DNA of 24,542 bases, from positions 1 to 24,542 of the IMG/VR virus record IMGVR_UViG_3300024255_002023; one strand, given 5' to 3'. Origin of the DNA: a virus. A program made the position numbers and the translations under genes. Positions within the stretch are counted from its first letter, which is position 1. Every line of letters begins with the position of its first letter. The notes beneath the pieces were generated by a model. The model searched no databases. It had not been told where the DNA came from and saw nothing but the letters and a program-made list of their open reading frames with translations. This document shows, in pieces, positions 1-7,726 of this stretch.

Positions 1-289
1 TGTGAAAACTTTCATAGTGTGCAAATATAACATCTGCGCTGCTATTCAGTATTGCATCCCATGCAGGATTATTACATGTTATCATGGCATGCACATCTAT
101 GTGTTCTGCAAAATGTTTTCTAGCTTCATCTATAGCTTCAGGATGACATCCTAATCTAGGAACAAAACTGCCATCCATAAAGTCCATGTGTAATCCTACT
201 GATCCTTTTGCAAAACTTCTAGACAGATCGTTATGGGTGTTTCTAATATTAATCCAGCTATCACATATATAACTTAAACTTAATTGCAT
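1..289 (-). CDS. rpe: Ribulose-phosphate 3-epimerase, N-terminal part (runs off left edge)
   Basis: The visible 96 residues begin at an ATG at 289 and continue past base 1 without a stop. They match the first third of ribulose-5-phosphate 3-epimerase, a TIM-barrel enzyme that interconverts ribulose 5-phosphate and xylulose 5-phosphate. The sequence LHMDFMDGSFVPRLG (residues 33-47) fits the family signature, although the usual Asn after FVP is Arg. His34 and Asp36, with His67 in IDVHAMI, fall where the family's metal ligands lie, and Asp39 where a catalytic Asp is expected. The segment ADVIFAHYES (85-94) fits the following barrel strand. The start is 7 bp past the stop of the methyltransferase, so the two are probably one operon. 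A related epimerase acting on another ketose phosphate cannot be excluded, because the second catalytic Asp lies outside the window. Confidence 0.85.
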   Translation of the reverse strand, partial: MQLSLSYICDSWINIRNTHNDLSRSFAKGSVGLHMDFMDGSFVPRLGCHPEAIDEARKHFAEHIDVHAMITCNNPAWDAILNSSADVIFAHYESFH

Positions 290-296
290 ATTTTGC

Positions 297-950
297 CTAC
301 ACTTTCTTTTTTCCTATTAACATATAACGATCATACTTTAATGTGGGCAATGTTTTACACAAATAAGTATTAATATTACTTATGTGCATAAATTCCTTTA
401 AATCTGTACAGCATCTAATATGCTCATCCAAGTCAATATAATTATTACTTTGCAATACAATAGTAGCATGATCTGGTTGATTACTTAACCATTGATCGTA
501 TTGTTCTTGTGTAATATGTTCGCAGCTAGTATTTACAACAACATCAGCAGTCTTATCTACAAATGTTGTCATATCTGCGGTTATTGCACTAAATTTTCCT
601 TGATCCAAATAAAGTGTATTTACTGTGTTTGCAATTTCTTCACACACAGGATCTATATCTACACTTTTAATTGTGTTTATATTAATATTAGAGTTAAATA
701 ATATACTTGCAAGTACTCCATTCCACCCACCGTATATAACAATATCTAACGGTCTGACAGGCACAAACCCTACTAGGTTCTCAGCTAACCATATTTTACT
801 ATTAACTTGGCCCTTCCAAAAACTTTCAAGTGTGCGATATCGGTCATCACTATCGCGAATCGCATCCATCCAAAATAATACATCTTGTATGTTAATTTTC
901 ATTGGCATTCCGTATAGCTCAATAGGAAGTAACGGTGATTTGGAATTCAT
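297..950 (-). CDS. Class I SAM-dependent methyltransferase-like protein
   Basis: This 217-residue protein looks like a Rossmann-fold methyltransferase. Visible elements are a glycine-rich motif I (LDIVIYGGWNG, residues 68-78), an acidic motif II at the end of strand 2 (VDIDP, 97-101), an AD pair at 125-126, and a strand-4 motif DVVVNTSCEHI (136-146). The frame is open up to a Met at 1019, but that start would sit inside the divergent dehydrogenase gene and upstream of the promoter region. The Met at 950 is preceded by AAGAGAG as a ribosome binding site and is chosen. The gene is followed after 7 bp by the epimerase. Neither substrate nor acceptor atom can be read from the sequence. A sugar or small-molecule acceptor is plausible from the neighbours, but this is inference. 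Confidence 0.65.
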   Translation of the reverse strand: MNSKSPLLPIELYGMPMKINIQDVLFWMDAIRDSDDRYRTLESFWKGQVNSKIWLAENLVGFVPVRPLDIVIYGGWNGVLASILFNSNININTIKSVDIDPVCEEIANTVNTLYLDQGKFSAITADMTTFVDKTADVVVNTSCEHITQEQYDQWLSNQPDHATIVLQSNNYIDLDEHIRCCTDLKEFMHISNINTYLCKTLPTLKYDRYMLIGKKKV

Positions 951-1012
951 TATTGCTCTCTTAAGGTTACATAAATACTTATGTACGTATATAATAAAGG
1001 ATTTTTTACAAA
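951..1012. promoter_or_regulatory. Divergent promoter region with T4-late-like CATAAATA box
   Basis: This 62 bp gap separates two diverging operons. Bases 968-985 form a near-palindrome, TACATAAATACTTATGTA. On the plus strand it contains CATAAATA (970-977), one base from the T4 late promoter box TATAAATA. On the minus strand the same element reads CATAAGTA, two bases away. Downstream spacing suits both genes: AAAGGA (996-1001) lies 11 bases before the dehydrogenase ATG at 1013, and AAGAGAG lies before the methyltransferase ATG at 950. A sigma70-like TATAAT just downstream (990-995) is an alternative plus-strand -10 element. Confidence 0.5.
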
Positions 1013-2248
1013 ATGTCAAATGTTGGGTTTATAGGGGTTGGTAAACTAGGTATGCCTTGTGCAGAAGCAATAGCTAAAAAAGGTCACAATGTGGTTGGTT
1101 ACGATATATCATCTAGACATAGTGATATTATTAAAACTGTAGAAACTATTAAAGAAGTTACACAAGGTAAAGATATTGTATTTGTTGCTGTTCCAACACC
1201 ACATGATCCTAAGTATGATGGAGATGCACCTACTGCACACTTGGATCCAAAAGATTTTAGTTACGATATTGTTAAACAGTGTTTAGCAGAAGCTAACAAA
1301 TACATGAACAAAGATCAATTATTAATCCTAATTAGTACAGTATTGCCTGGAACAACAAGAAGAGAATTTATCGATCTCGTTCCAAATACAAGATTTATAT
1401 ACAATCCATATTTAATTGCAATGGGCAGTGTAGCATGGGATATGGTAAATCCCGAAATGGTTATGATTGGCACAGAAGACGGAAGTGAAACAGGCGATGC
1501 AAAAAAATTAGTAGACTTCTACAAGACTATAATGGAAAACAATCCACGCTACGTAATAGGTACATGGGACGAGTGTGAATGTATCAAAGTATTTTATAAC
1601 ACATTTATTAGTGCTAAGTTAGGGCTAGTTAATATGATACAAGATGTTGCAGAAAAGCAAGGAAATATTAATGTAGACGTTGTCACAAAAGCACTTGCTG
1701 AAAGTGATATGAGAATTATGGGTAAACAATTTATGACAGCAGGAATGGGCGACGGTGGTGCATGTCATCCAAGAGATAATATCGCACTACGTTATATGGC
1801 AGAAAAATTAGATTTAGGTTACGACTTATTTGATAGCATTATGAATGCTAGAGAAATTCAAGCACAAAATATGGCTAAATCTGTTGCACATCTAGCAAAA
1901 TTGCATCGCATGCCAGTGGTTATACACGGAAAAGCATACAAACCAAATGTACCATATCAAGAAGGCAGCTATAGCAAACTAGTAGGACATTATGTAGCAC
2001 AAGCAGGTATCAGTGATATAAATTATGTTGATCCGCAAACAGGCGACTATTATAAACCCACTGGTCCTTGCGTGTTTTTGCTTGCACATAGTGCTAGTAT
2101 CACATACGAATATACTGGTAAATTACAAGAAGATAAATTATATTGTGATATTCCAGACGGTAGTATTGTAGTTGACCCATGGCGTAAGTTCCAAAGCGAT
2201 ACTTGTACAGTTATACATTATGGAAATTCCAGGGAAATAAATAACTAG
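1013..2248 (+). CDS. ugd: UDP-glucose 6-dehydrogenase / GDP-mannose dehydrogenase family protein
   Basis: At 411 residues this has the usual length of nucleotide-sugar dehydrogenases, which oxidise a sugar C6 alcohol to a uronic acid in two NAD-dependent steps. The N-terminal Rossmann motif is GVGKLG (8-13). FVAVPTP (57-63), ISTVLPGTT (107-115) and YNPYLIAMGSV (130-140) follow as in the family. The central helix carries Lys192 and Asn197 in ECIKVFYNTFISAK. The catalytic cysteine is Cys251 in GGACHPRD, where most members have GGxCxPKD. The C-terminal nucleotide-sugar domain is marked by GKAYKPNVPYQEGS. The start has AAAGGA 11 bases upstream, and the next gene starts 1 bp after the stop. The sugar nucleotide (UDP-Glc, GDP-Man or an amino sugar) cannot be fixed. 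The likely role is to feed a uronic acid into the glycan chemistry suggested by the region. Confidence 0.88.
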   Translation: MSNVGFIGVGKLGMPCAEAIAKKGHNVVGYDISSRHSDIIKTVETIKEVTQGKDIVFVAVPTPHDPKYDGDAPTAHLDPKDFSYDIVKQCLAEANKYMNKDQLLILISTVLPGTTRREFIDLVPNTRFIYNPYLIAMGSVAWDMVNPEMVMIGTEDGSETGDAKKLVDFYKTIMENNPRYVIGTWDECECIKVFYNTFISAKLGLVNMIQDVAEKQGNINVDVVTKALAESDMRIMGKQFMTAGMGDGGACHPRDNIALRYMAEKLDLGYDLFDSIMNAREIQAQNMAKSVAHLAKLHRMPVVIHGKAYKPNVPYQEGSYSKLVGHYVAQAGISDINYVDPQTGDYYKPTGPCVFLLAHSASITYEYTGKLQEDKLYCDIPDGSIVVDPWRKFQSDTCTVIHYGNSREINN

Positions 2249-2249
2249 T

Positions 2250-4127
2250 ATGAAAAACGTTTATCTCAGTCAGATGAGTTTAGAACTACCTGGTTCTAAA
2301 TATTATTACTTTCCCTACAGTGTTGGTGTAGTATGGTGTTACGCATCAAATGATCCAGTAGTTAAAGAAAATTATCAATTGAAAGAACTTTATTTTTTAA
2401 AAGATGATCTTGATACTATAGTCAATAATATGGAAGATCCTGCTGTTCTAGGACTTAGTAGTTATATATGGAATACTAATTATAATGAAGAGTTTGCTAA
2501 GAAAGTTAAAGCACGTTGGCCAGAATGTAAGATTATTGTCGGTGGCGCAAATGCACCGGACAGTGATATAGAATATTTTAAAAACAAACCATATATTGAT
2601 TATCTTATACACCAAGAGGGAGAAATTAGTTTTCTCGGGCTTCTTAAAAGTTTTATAGGCGAACAAGATGAAGAGAAAGTACCTGGTATTAGTATTAACC
2701 GCAATGGTGAAAGAATTACAACAGGTAAAAGTGTCAGAGTCAATGACTTAACTAATGTACCCAGTCCATACTTAACTGGATTATTCGATGACATTATAGC
2801 CAAGTACAGCAATCGTGATGATATGATATTGAACGGTATTATTGAAACTAACAGAGGGTGTCCATTCATGTGTACGTTCTGTGATTGGGGAGGTACTACA
2901 TTTAGTAAAGTTAAGAAGTTCGATATAACAAGAATTGAAGCAGAAGTTAAATGGTTTGCTGAAAACAAAATTGAATACATCAACAACACTGATGCTAACT
3001 TTGGCATATTTAAAGAACGTGATATGGCTATTACTGATATGCTTATTGCTACAAAAGAAAAATATGGTTTCCCAGAAATATTTGATACAAACTGGAATAA
3101 AAATAACAATCAGGCAACAGTAGAGATGGCAAGCAAATTGTTAAATGCTGGTATGATGCGTAGATTTACTGCTAGCTTACAAAGTATGAACCCTGATGTA
3201 CTTAAAGCTATTAAACGCACAAACCTAAATGGTGAGCAACTGGATAATATTGTAGATGATGCACGTAAGATTGGTATTAGTGTTAGTACTGAGATGATTG
3301 TTGGATTGCCGGAAGAAACATACGAAAGTTGGAAGGAAGGTATTTGCCAACTACTAAAAGATGATTTCATTGTGGAAAGTTATCCACTTGCATTGTTGCA
3401 AAATAGTGAAATGAATGATCCTGTATATAAAGAGAAATATGGAATTATCACAAAGAAAGTAAAAAGTTATTTTAGTAACTATGTAGACGAATGGCAAGAT
3501 ATGGTTGTAGGCACACGTACTATGCCAGAAAACATGATGAGTCGTGTGTGGTTGTGGACCTGGTTAACAAACAAACTCGAAGCAAACGGATTTACGCATC
3601 TTCTTAGTCGTTACTTAGAAAAGTATCATAACATTGAACAAAAAGATTTCTATGAGGCTTTACTAGAAACATTCTTGAATAACGAAGACAGTGTCTATTA
3701 CCCGCACCTACAAAAATGGGGGAAACATGCTGCAGATTTACAATTCCAATACTTTATAGCAGGATTTATATACGGAGAAGTATTAGTAGATATTGGACAA
3801 TACCGTAGAGCAAAATTCTTTAAAGAAGTTTATGAAGTTGCAAATAGCTTGTTGGATAAATTTGACCCTATGCTAAGTCAAGTTATCGATCTTCAGGAAA
3901 AAATTCAGAGACAAAAAGGCGAACACAAACATGTAATCAGATGTGATGCTAACCTATATGAGTATATTGTAGAAAATAAAAAATTAGAATTAGAAGAAAC
4001 GAACTACGTGATTACAAATAAAAATATACAAGAGCGATTCGAAGGCGACTGGATAGCTTTTCTGAACTTTGCTCGCAAAAATAAGGGATGGACCAATGAG
4101 TTGGAAACAGCCCAAATGTCAGTATAG
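2250..4127 (+). CDS. Cobalamin-binding-domain radical SAM protein (class B type)
   Basis: This 625-residue protein has the layout of B12-dependent radical SAM enzymes. Residues 1 to about 150 resemble the Rossmann-like B12-binding domain (VLGLSSYIW around 66-74, CKIIVGGANAP 93-103, YIDYLIHQEGEISF 115-128), without a DxHxxG motif, as is common in this class. The radical SAM core follows, with the cluster motif C204-x3-C208-x2-C211 in RGCPFMCTFCDWGG, then TDANFGIF and VGLPEETYESW further along the barrel. Residues from about 400 to 625 form a long, probably helical C-terminal extension without a recognised domain. Known relatives methylate unreactive carbons or phosphorus, or rearrange rings. 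The substrate here is unknown. The 1 bp spacing to the dehydrogenase suggests a shared transcript. It ends 11 bp from a convergent gene. Confidence 0.85.
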   Translation: MKNVYLSQMSLELPGSKYYYFPYSVGVVWCYASNDPVVKENYQLKELYFLKDDLDTIVNNMEDPAVLGLSSYIWNTNYNEEFAKKVKARWPECKIIVGGANAPDSDIEYFKNKPYIDYLIHQEGEISFLGLLKSFIGEQDEEKVPGISINRNGERITTGKSVRVNDLTNVPSPYLTGLFDDIIAKYSNRDDMILNGIIETNRGCPFMCTFCDWGGTTFSKVKKFDITRIEAEVKWFAENKIEYINNTDANFGIFKERDMAITDMLIATKEKYGFPEIFDTNWNKNNNQATVEMASKLLNAGMMRRFTASLQSMNPDVLKAIKRTNLNGEQLDNIVDDARKIGISVSTEMIVGLPEETYESWKEGICQLLKDDFIVESYPLALLQNSEMNDPVYKEKYGIITKKVKSYFSNYVDEWQDMVVGTRTMPENMMSRVWLWTWLTNKLEANGFTHLLSRYLEKYHNIEQKDFYEALLETFLNNEDSVYYPHLQKWGKHAADLQFQYFIAGFIYGEVLVDIGQYRRAKFFKEVYEVANSLLDKFDPMLSQVIDLQEKIQRQKGEHKHVIRCDANLYEYIVENKKLELEETNYVITNKNIQERFEGDWIAFLNFARKNKGWTNELETAQMSV

Positions 4128-4138
4128 AGAGTATATTA

Positions 4139-5101
4139 TTATTTGAAAGAATAAGTATTATTTGATAATGTAACTGATGTTTTAACAATATCAGTGTCAA
4201 AAATTATTTTGTCAAGTGTACACTGTTGTCCATACTTCAAAAACCATTGCCTGTCCTTCTGAGATCCATTATGATTTATTCCCATAATATGACGTCCAGG
4301 ACGGTGTATCCAATGATTAACGTCTACACCGTATTGTGCAATGTTATGCTCTTTTGCAAGTTTATTCATCCATTCAATTCTTTCTTTATCTGTTTGTTCT
4401 GTATTAGTGATAATATTATCAGATTGTGGTACACAGATAGCAAACCACGGGCTTACAGTTTCCTTAGGAACCATTTCCTGTCTTTCAAGTAAATGAAAAT
4501 GTTTATCATTTAATATCATTTCTAAATCTTTACCCAGACTGGCATAACTTAAAAATAAACAATGTTTTTTTGTAAAGTCAGTATTTTTTGATTTTTGATC
4601 ATCTTGTGTTAGGTATTTTAAATCTTGCGGATCATCCGCTGCATGCCATTGTTTTAATACACTTCTTAAATAACTTTGTAGTCCATTACCAGAAGACATT
4701 GCAGCTTCTAGTGTGTGTATCTGATGATTTAATTCAATTAAGATCTTTTTAAATTCAGGGTCATCATTACTATTAACAATATTTACATTTTCAGCAAAAT
4801 CGTCGTGAATCACATTTAGCATTTCCTGAGTATACGGCGGCTTGTCCCATCCTTCTACAATATCGACACCGTACTGATTGACTAAACTTTGACATCTAAC
4901 AAAAACTTCATTATGGTAGTAGTCGAGAGAATTAATAGTTGTTGGTGACTCACTATTCATTTCAAAATCTACATGGCCCGTATCTCTATAAAATTTCCAA
5001 AGTTTTAACCATTTTTCTACTACAGTGTGATCTGTTTGTAAAGTATAGTCTAGCGAAATACTTTCATCACCACAAGAATATATTAGTGTTACCATATTCA
5101 T
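4139..5101 (-). CDS. Protein of unknown function, paralog of the gene at 6746-7726
   Basis: I do not recognise a family for this 320-residue protein. It has no signal peptide, membrane segment or obvious catalytic motif. It shares a scattered but ordered set of motifs with the 6746-7726 product: LNVIHDDF (95-102) against LNALHEYF; LNHQIHTLE (124-132) against INYLVHKME; LSYASLGKDL (184-193) against IDYATVGKDF; and a VPKETVSP-type segment about 20 residues later. The two are therefore old paralogs. This copy has a longer, polar C-terminus with GVDVNHWIHRPGRH. The start at 5101 has AGAGGA upstream, and an exact TATAAATA box (5134-5141, minus strand) sits at a distance fitting a short leader. It is transcribed alone, away from its paralog. 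Confidence 0.7.
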   Translation of the reverse strand: MNMVTLIYSCGDESISLDYTLQTDHTVVEKWLKLWKFYRDTGHVDFEMNSESPTTINSLDYYHNEVFVRCQSLVNQYGVDIVEGWDKPPYTQEMLNVIHDDFAENVNIVNSNDDPEFKKILIELNHQIHTLEAAMSSGNGLQSYLRSVLKQWHAADDPQDLKYLTQDDQKSKNTDFTKKHCLFLSYASLGKDLEMILNDKHFHLLERQEMVPKETVSPWFAICVPQSDNIITNTEQTDKERIEWMNKLAKEHNIAQYGVDVNHWIHRPGRHIMGINHNGSQKDRQWFLKYGQQCTLDKIIFDTDIVKTSVTLSNNTYSFK

Positions 5102-5133
5102 AATTATAAAGATCCTCTATATATGTTAAATAC

Positions 5134-5147
5134 TATTTATATAAATA
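5134..5147. promoter_or_regulatory. Palindromic bidirectional T4-type late promoter
   Basis: TATTTATATAAATA is a perfect 14 bp palindrome holding two overlapping exact copies of the T4 late box TATAAATA: 5140-5147 on the plus strand and 5134-5141 on the minus strand. The minus-strand box continues as TATAAATAGTATT, very close to the extended T4 late consensus. It lies between diverging genes, with start codons at 5101 (minus) and 5171 (plus), leaving room for leaders of roughly 15 to 25 bases. The palindrome is read directly; promoter activity is inferred from the T4 precedent. Confidence 0.75.
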
Positions 5148-5170
5148 AGTATGTAGTTAATGGATACCCA

Positions 5171-5686
5171 ATGAAAGCACTGATAATTATTGATATGTGG
5201 GATAGATATCATCCTGGGCATACAAGATTTCAAAACATACTAGAACAAACTGTTAATAGATTAAGTAATGTAATAAAAAGATGGCAAGGGCCTGTTGTAC
5301 TAGCTTGCTATAATACACACAAAGATCCGGTTACAAATCAATGGCAGACTACTAATTTGCCGTGGACTAGTCCTAACTTGTTGCTTGAAATAACAACAAA
5401 TGATCATTCCAACAGTATTATTGATTGGGATAAGGATAGTGTGTTTGAATTTTTAGTAAAACACAACACAACAGAACTTGTGTATGCAGGTGCTAGTTTG
5501 CCTGGATGTATATTAGATAGACCGCTTGGAATAAAATCAATGCAACAACATTTTAATTGTAGTGTACTAATAGATTGTGCTATAAACTTAACTAGTACAG
5601 GTTATAATGAACAAGAAATAATCCATGACGCTTATAGATTTGCCCTCAATAACAACTACAATTTGTACACGAGTAATAACATATGA
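5171..5686 (+). CDS. Isochorismatase-like cysteine hydrolase
   Basis: This 171-residue protein resembles the isochorismatase/nicotinamidase-like cysteine hydrolases. It has the N-terminal strand with catalytic Asp (ALIIIDMWDRYH, Asp8 from this start) and the nucleophile region YAGASLPGCILDRPLGI (Cys113), which matches the family's GxxTxxCVxxTA segment. The usual lysine could be the one in CYNTHKDP, but its position is not certain. The frame is open to a Met at 5123, but that codon lies upstream of the TATAAATA box at 5140-5147. The ATG at 5171 leads straight into the first strand and is preferred. The stop overlaps the next ATG as ATGA. Family members hydrolyse vinyl ethers, amides or ureido groups; the substrate here is unknown. 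Confidence 0.72.
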   Translation: MKALIIIDMWDRYHPGHTRFQNILEQTVNRLSNVIKRWQGPVVLACYNTHKDPVTNQWQTTNLPWTSPNLLLEITTNDHSNSIIDWDKDSVFEFLVKHNTTELVYAGASLPGCILDRPLGIKSMQQHFNCSVLIDCAINLTSTGYNEQEIIHDAYRFALNNNYNLYTSNNI

Positions 5687-6771
5687 TACCAGCTGAATTT
5701 TATAAAACAAAATTAGACGCTTATAGTCAAAGATATCTATATCGTCAGTATGTACGTCAACGCACAGCCCAAGATGAAAAATTTGTATTTTTTATTGCTA
5801 CCACTGATCGGGATGCTCCACCAGGTAGATACGTAAATTCTAATAAAGGATTATTTAATTGGTTAGATGATATTATATTGCCCTTGGAAATAATACAAAG
5901 TGTACATAATAAAAAGTGTAGTATAATAATAGATGATTCTATAGAAGGTTTTGAAACAGAATGGGTACATCCTGGTATTTGTAATTTTTTAAATAGAAAC
6001 CAAATATCCGGAGAACAAGTTTATTATGTTACAGGTAATACAGGATTTAATTCAGTTACTGAATACAATGTAATAAAAGATCATTTTGTAGTTGAAGTCG
6101 CGAATCAATATTGGGATAAAATGCACACAGATACTGTGAGTCAGATATCACAGCAACGAGCATCACAGGATTGGCTTTTTGAATTTATCTGTTTACAACA
6201 ACGTCCTCGTGATTTTAGAGTAACACTTAGAAACAAACTAAGAAATTTGTATACAACACAAACAAGTGTTTGTACTATGAAAACAGGAACCCCTGGCGAA
6301 TACATATACGATAGCGATTGGATAGAAAGTAATCCGCTGGATTCAAAGTTACAAAGTGTTTATGAATGGTGGGAAATAGAACCTAATAACTTTGCACGTA
6401 GTAAGGTTGCAGTGGTAAGCGAGTGCAGTTATCAAGGATTAGATAAGAAGTTTGTTACTGAAAAAACTTTAAAAAATTTGCTATTCCCTCAACCTTTTGT
6501 ACTATGCGGGCATCAGCATCAGATTCAGGAACTTCGTAATATTGGATTTAATTTCTACGATAATATCGTAGATCACAGTTATGACGCACAAGATGATACC
6601 ACACGTATGGATTCAATGATAAAAGAATTAGATAGGTTAATTAACAAACAAGTATTGTTAGATGAATGTCTTGAAGTGGTTAATCATAACAAACAAGTTG
6701 CAAATTTATATAAGCCTTACAAAACAGCATTAGAAAGGATATACTATGACACAGATAACCTTAGCATTTAG
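5683..6771 (+). CDS. Putative glycosyltransferase-like protein, paralog of 7723-9039
   Basis: This 362-residue protein shares an ordered set of motifs with the larger 7723-9039 product: IIIDDSIEGF (81-90) against VYIDHSIEGW; a strand and turn ending in a YYVTGN/WITS segment; LQQRPRDFR (171-179) against a similar Arg-rich segment; TEKTLKNLLFPQPFVL (259-274) against SEKIYKPFAAGQMFLV; and VDHSYD (296-301) followed by a helix with MIKELDRL. The [ST]EKxxK block before a hydrophobic strand resembles the nucleotide-sugar region of GT-B fucosyltransferase-like (GT10) enzymes, and similar proteins occur in marine phages. The glycosyltransferase call is an inference from that motif only. The gene is coupled to the hydrolase by ATGA and overlaps the next gene by 26 bp. 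Confidence 0.5.
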   Translation: MIPAEFYKTKLDAYSQRYLYRQYVRQRTAQDEKFVFFIATTDRDAPPGRYVNSNKGLFNWLDDIILPLEIIQSVHNKKCSIIIDDSIEGFETEWVHPGICNFLNRNQISGEQVYYVTGNTGFNSVTEYNVIKDHFVVEVANQYWDKMHTDTVSQISQQRASQDWLFEFICLQQRPRDFRVTLRNKLRNLYTTQTSVCTMKTGTPGEYIYDSDWIESNPLDSKLQSVYEWWEIEPNNFARSKVAVVSECSYQGLDKKFVTEKTLKNLLFPQPFVLCGHQHQIQELRNIGFNFYDNIVDHSYDAQDDTTRMDSMIKELDRLINKQVLLDECLEVVNHNKQVANLYKPYKTALERIYYDTDNLSI

Positions 6772-7726
6772 TGAATTGCCAAGACCAGAGTTTGATAATA
6801 CTGATCCCAATGGCTCTAGCCAACTTACGACCAGTGCTGACGAAATACTCGATAATCAATTACATTCTCTAAAAACTATTAAATTCAATGTAGTAGATAC
6901 TGAATATTCACGTATATTTTTAGACCAATGGGAACGTACAAAAACCGTTGACAATACAAGATCAATTATATACAATGTATATGAGGAAATCAGTAAAGAA
7001 CAATTAGTTGTTAACCAAAAAGAAATGTTGGCAACAATTGAAACTATCACAAAAAACTGGCCTGAATATCCAATTTCAGATGATATTGTAATTGTTATTA
7101 ACGAAGATGACCAACAATTGGCCAAATTAAATGCATTGCATGAATATTTTGAAGACACAAGTCATGCTAACAATAGCAGTGAAAAAAATATCGAACTTTA
7201 TAATCTATTAGAAAGAATAAATTACCTAGTTCATAAAATGGAAAGTGGCGCTAGTACGTCACCGTTACGACACACAGTTATTAGAGCAGATAGTAGAATT
7301 CAGGAACATTATCGTTTAACGACAGAAGACTATGCAAATTTTGAAGCTATTCAAAGTGGAATACTATACATTGACTATGCTACTGTAGGGAAAGATTTTC
7401 ATACATGTCATGTCACCAATGACATTGAATTAGTTAAATTAAAAAAAGTAAGTCCACAAGAGTTTATTTTACCTAGTATGATTTTTACAGTAGAACATCG
7501 GGGCCGACAAAATGAAAAATTCTACAAAGCTCGTAGTAGAGCAATGAAAAGGCATGCAGAGTACTGGGTCAACAAAAATAATTTGTCTGAATATATTGAT
7601 GTTAATGATCCCAAGCATACGTACGGTCGTATACGATTGGGAGAACCTGTTAATGAAATAACTATAGATCAATTAACAGATATAAATTCTACCCATCCGT
7701 ATTTGTATGGGGCATATATCGAATGA
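6746..7726 (+). CDS. Protein of unknown function, paralog of 4139-5101
   Basis: This 326-residue protein is the second member of the unrecognised family described at 4139-5101. Matching motifs are LNALHEYFED (128-137), INYLVHKME (158-166), IDYATVGKDF (209-218) and KKVSPQEF (233-240). It is predicted soluble, acidic in its first half, with probable helices around the LHxxF and VHKME segments. The start at 6746 lies inside the preceding gene and is supported by GAAAGGA (6733-6739) seven bases upstream. The stop overlaps the next start as ATGA. Being sandwiched between two glycosyltransferase-like paralogs suggests joint action, but no function can be assigned. Confidence 0.7.
   Translation: MTQITLAFSELPRPEFDNTDPNGSSQLTTSADEILDNQLHSLKTIKFNVVDTEYSRIFLDQWERTKTVDNTRSIIYNVYEEISKEQLVVNQKEMLATIETITKNWPEYPISDDIVIVINEDDQQLAKLNALHEYFEDTSHANNSSEKNIELYNLLERINYLVHKMESGASTSPLRHTVIRADSRIQEHYRLTTEDYANFEAIQSGILYIDYATVGKDFHTCHVTNDIELVKLKKVSPQEFILPSMIFTVEHRGRQNEKFYKARSRAMKRHAEYWVNKNNLSEYIDVNDPKHTYGRIRLGEPVNEITIDQLTDINSTHPYLYGAYIE

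Noticed and set aside
951-1019. Extension of the methyltransferase to a Met at 1019
   Set aside because: It would cross the divergent promoter region and overlap the start of the dehydrogenase gene. The ATG at 950 has its own ribosome site and leaves a complete fold.
625-1044. Plus-strand open frame of 139 codons over the methyltransferase
   Set aside because: It is antisense to motif-bearing coding sequence, ends inside the dehydrogenase gene and has no homology-like features.
2600-3109. Open frame of 169 codons antisense to the B12 radical SAM gene
   Set aside because: It is fully contained in a strongly supported gene, has no ribosome site or recognisable motif, and reads as low-complexity hydrophobic residues typical of antisense frames in AT-rich DNA.
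4128-4138. Terminators at the convergent junctions 4128-4138 and 9040-9059
   Set aside because: I looked for a GC-rich hairpin followed by a T run at both junctions and found none convincing.
5123-5170. Earlier Met for the isochorismatase-like protein
   Set aside because: The codon at 5123 lies upstream of the TATAAATA box that should drive the gene, and the extra 16 residues do not resemble the family.
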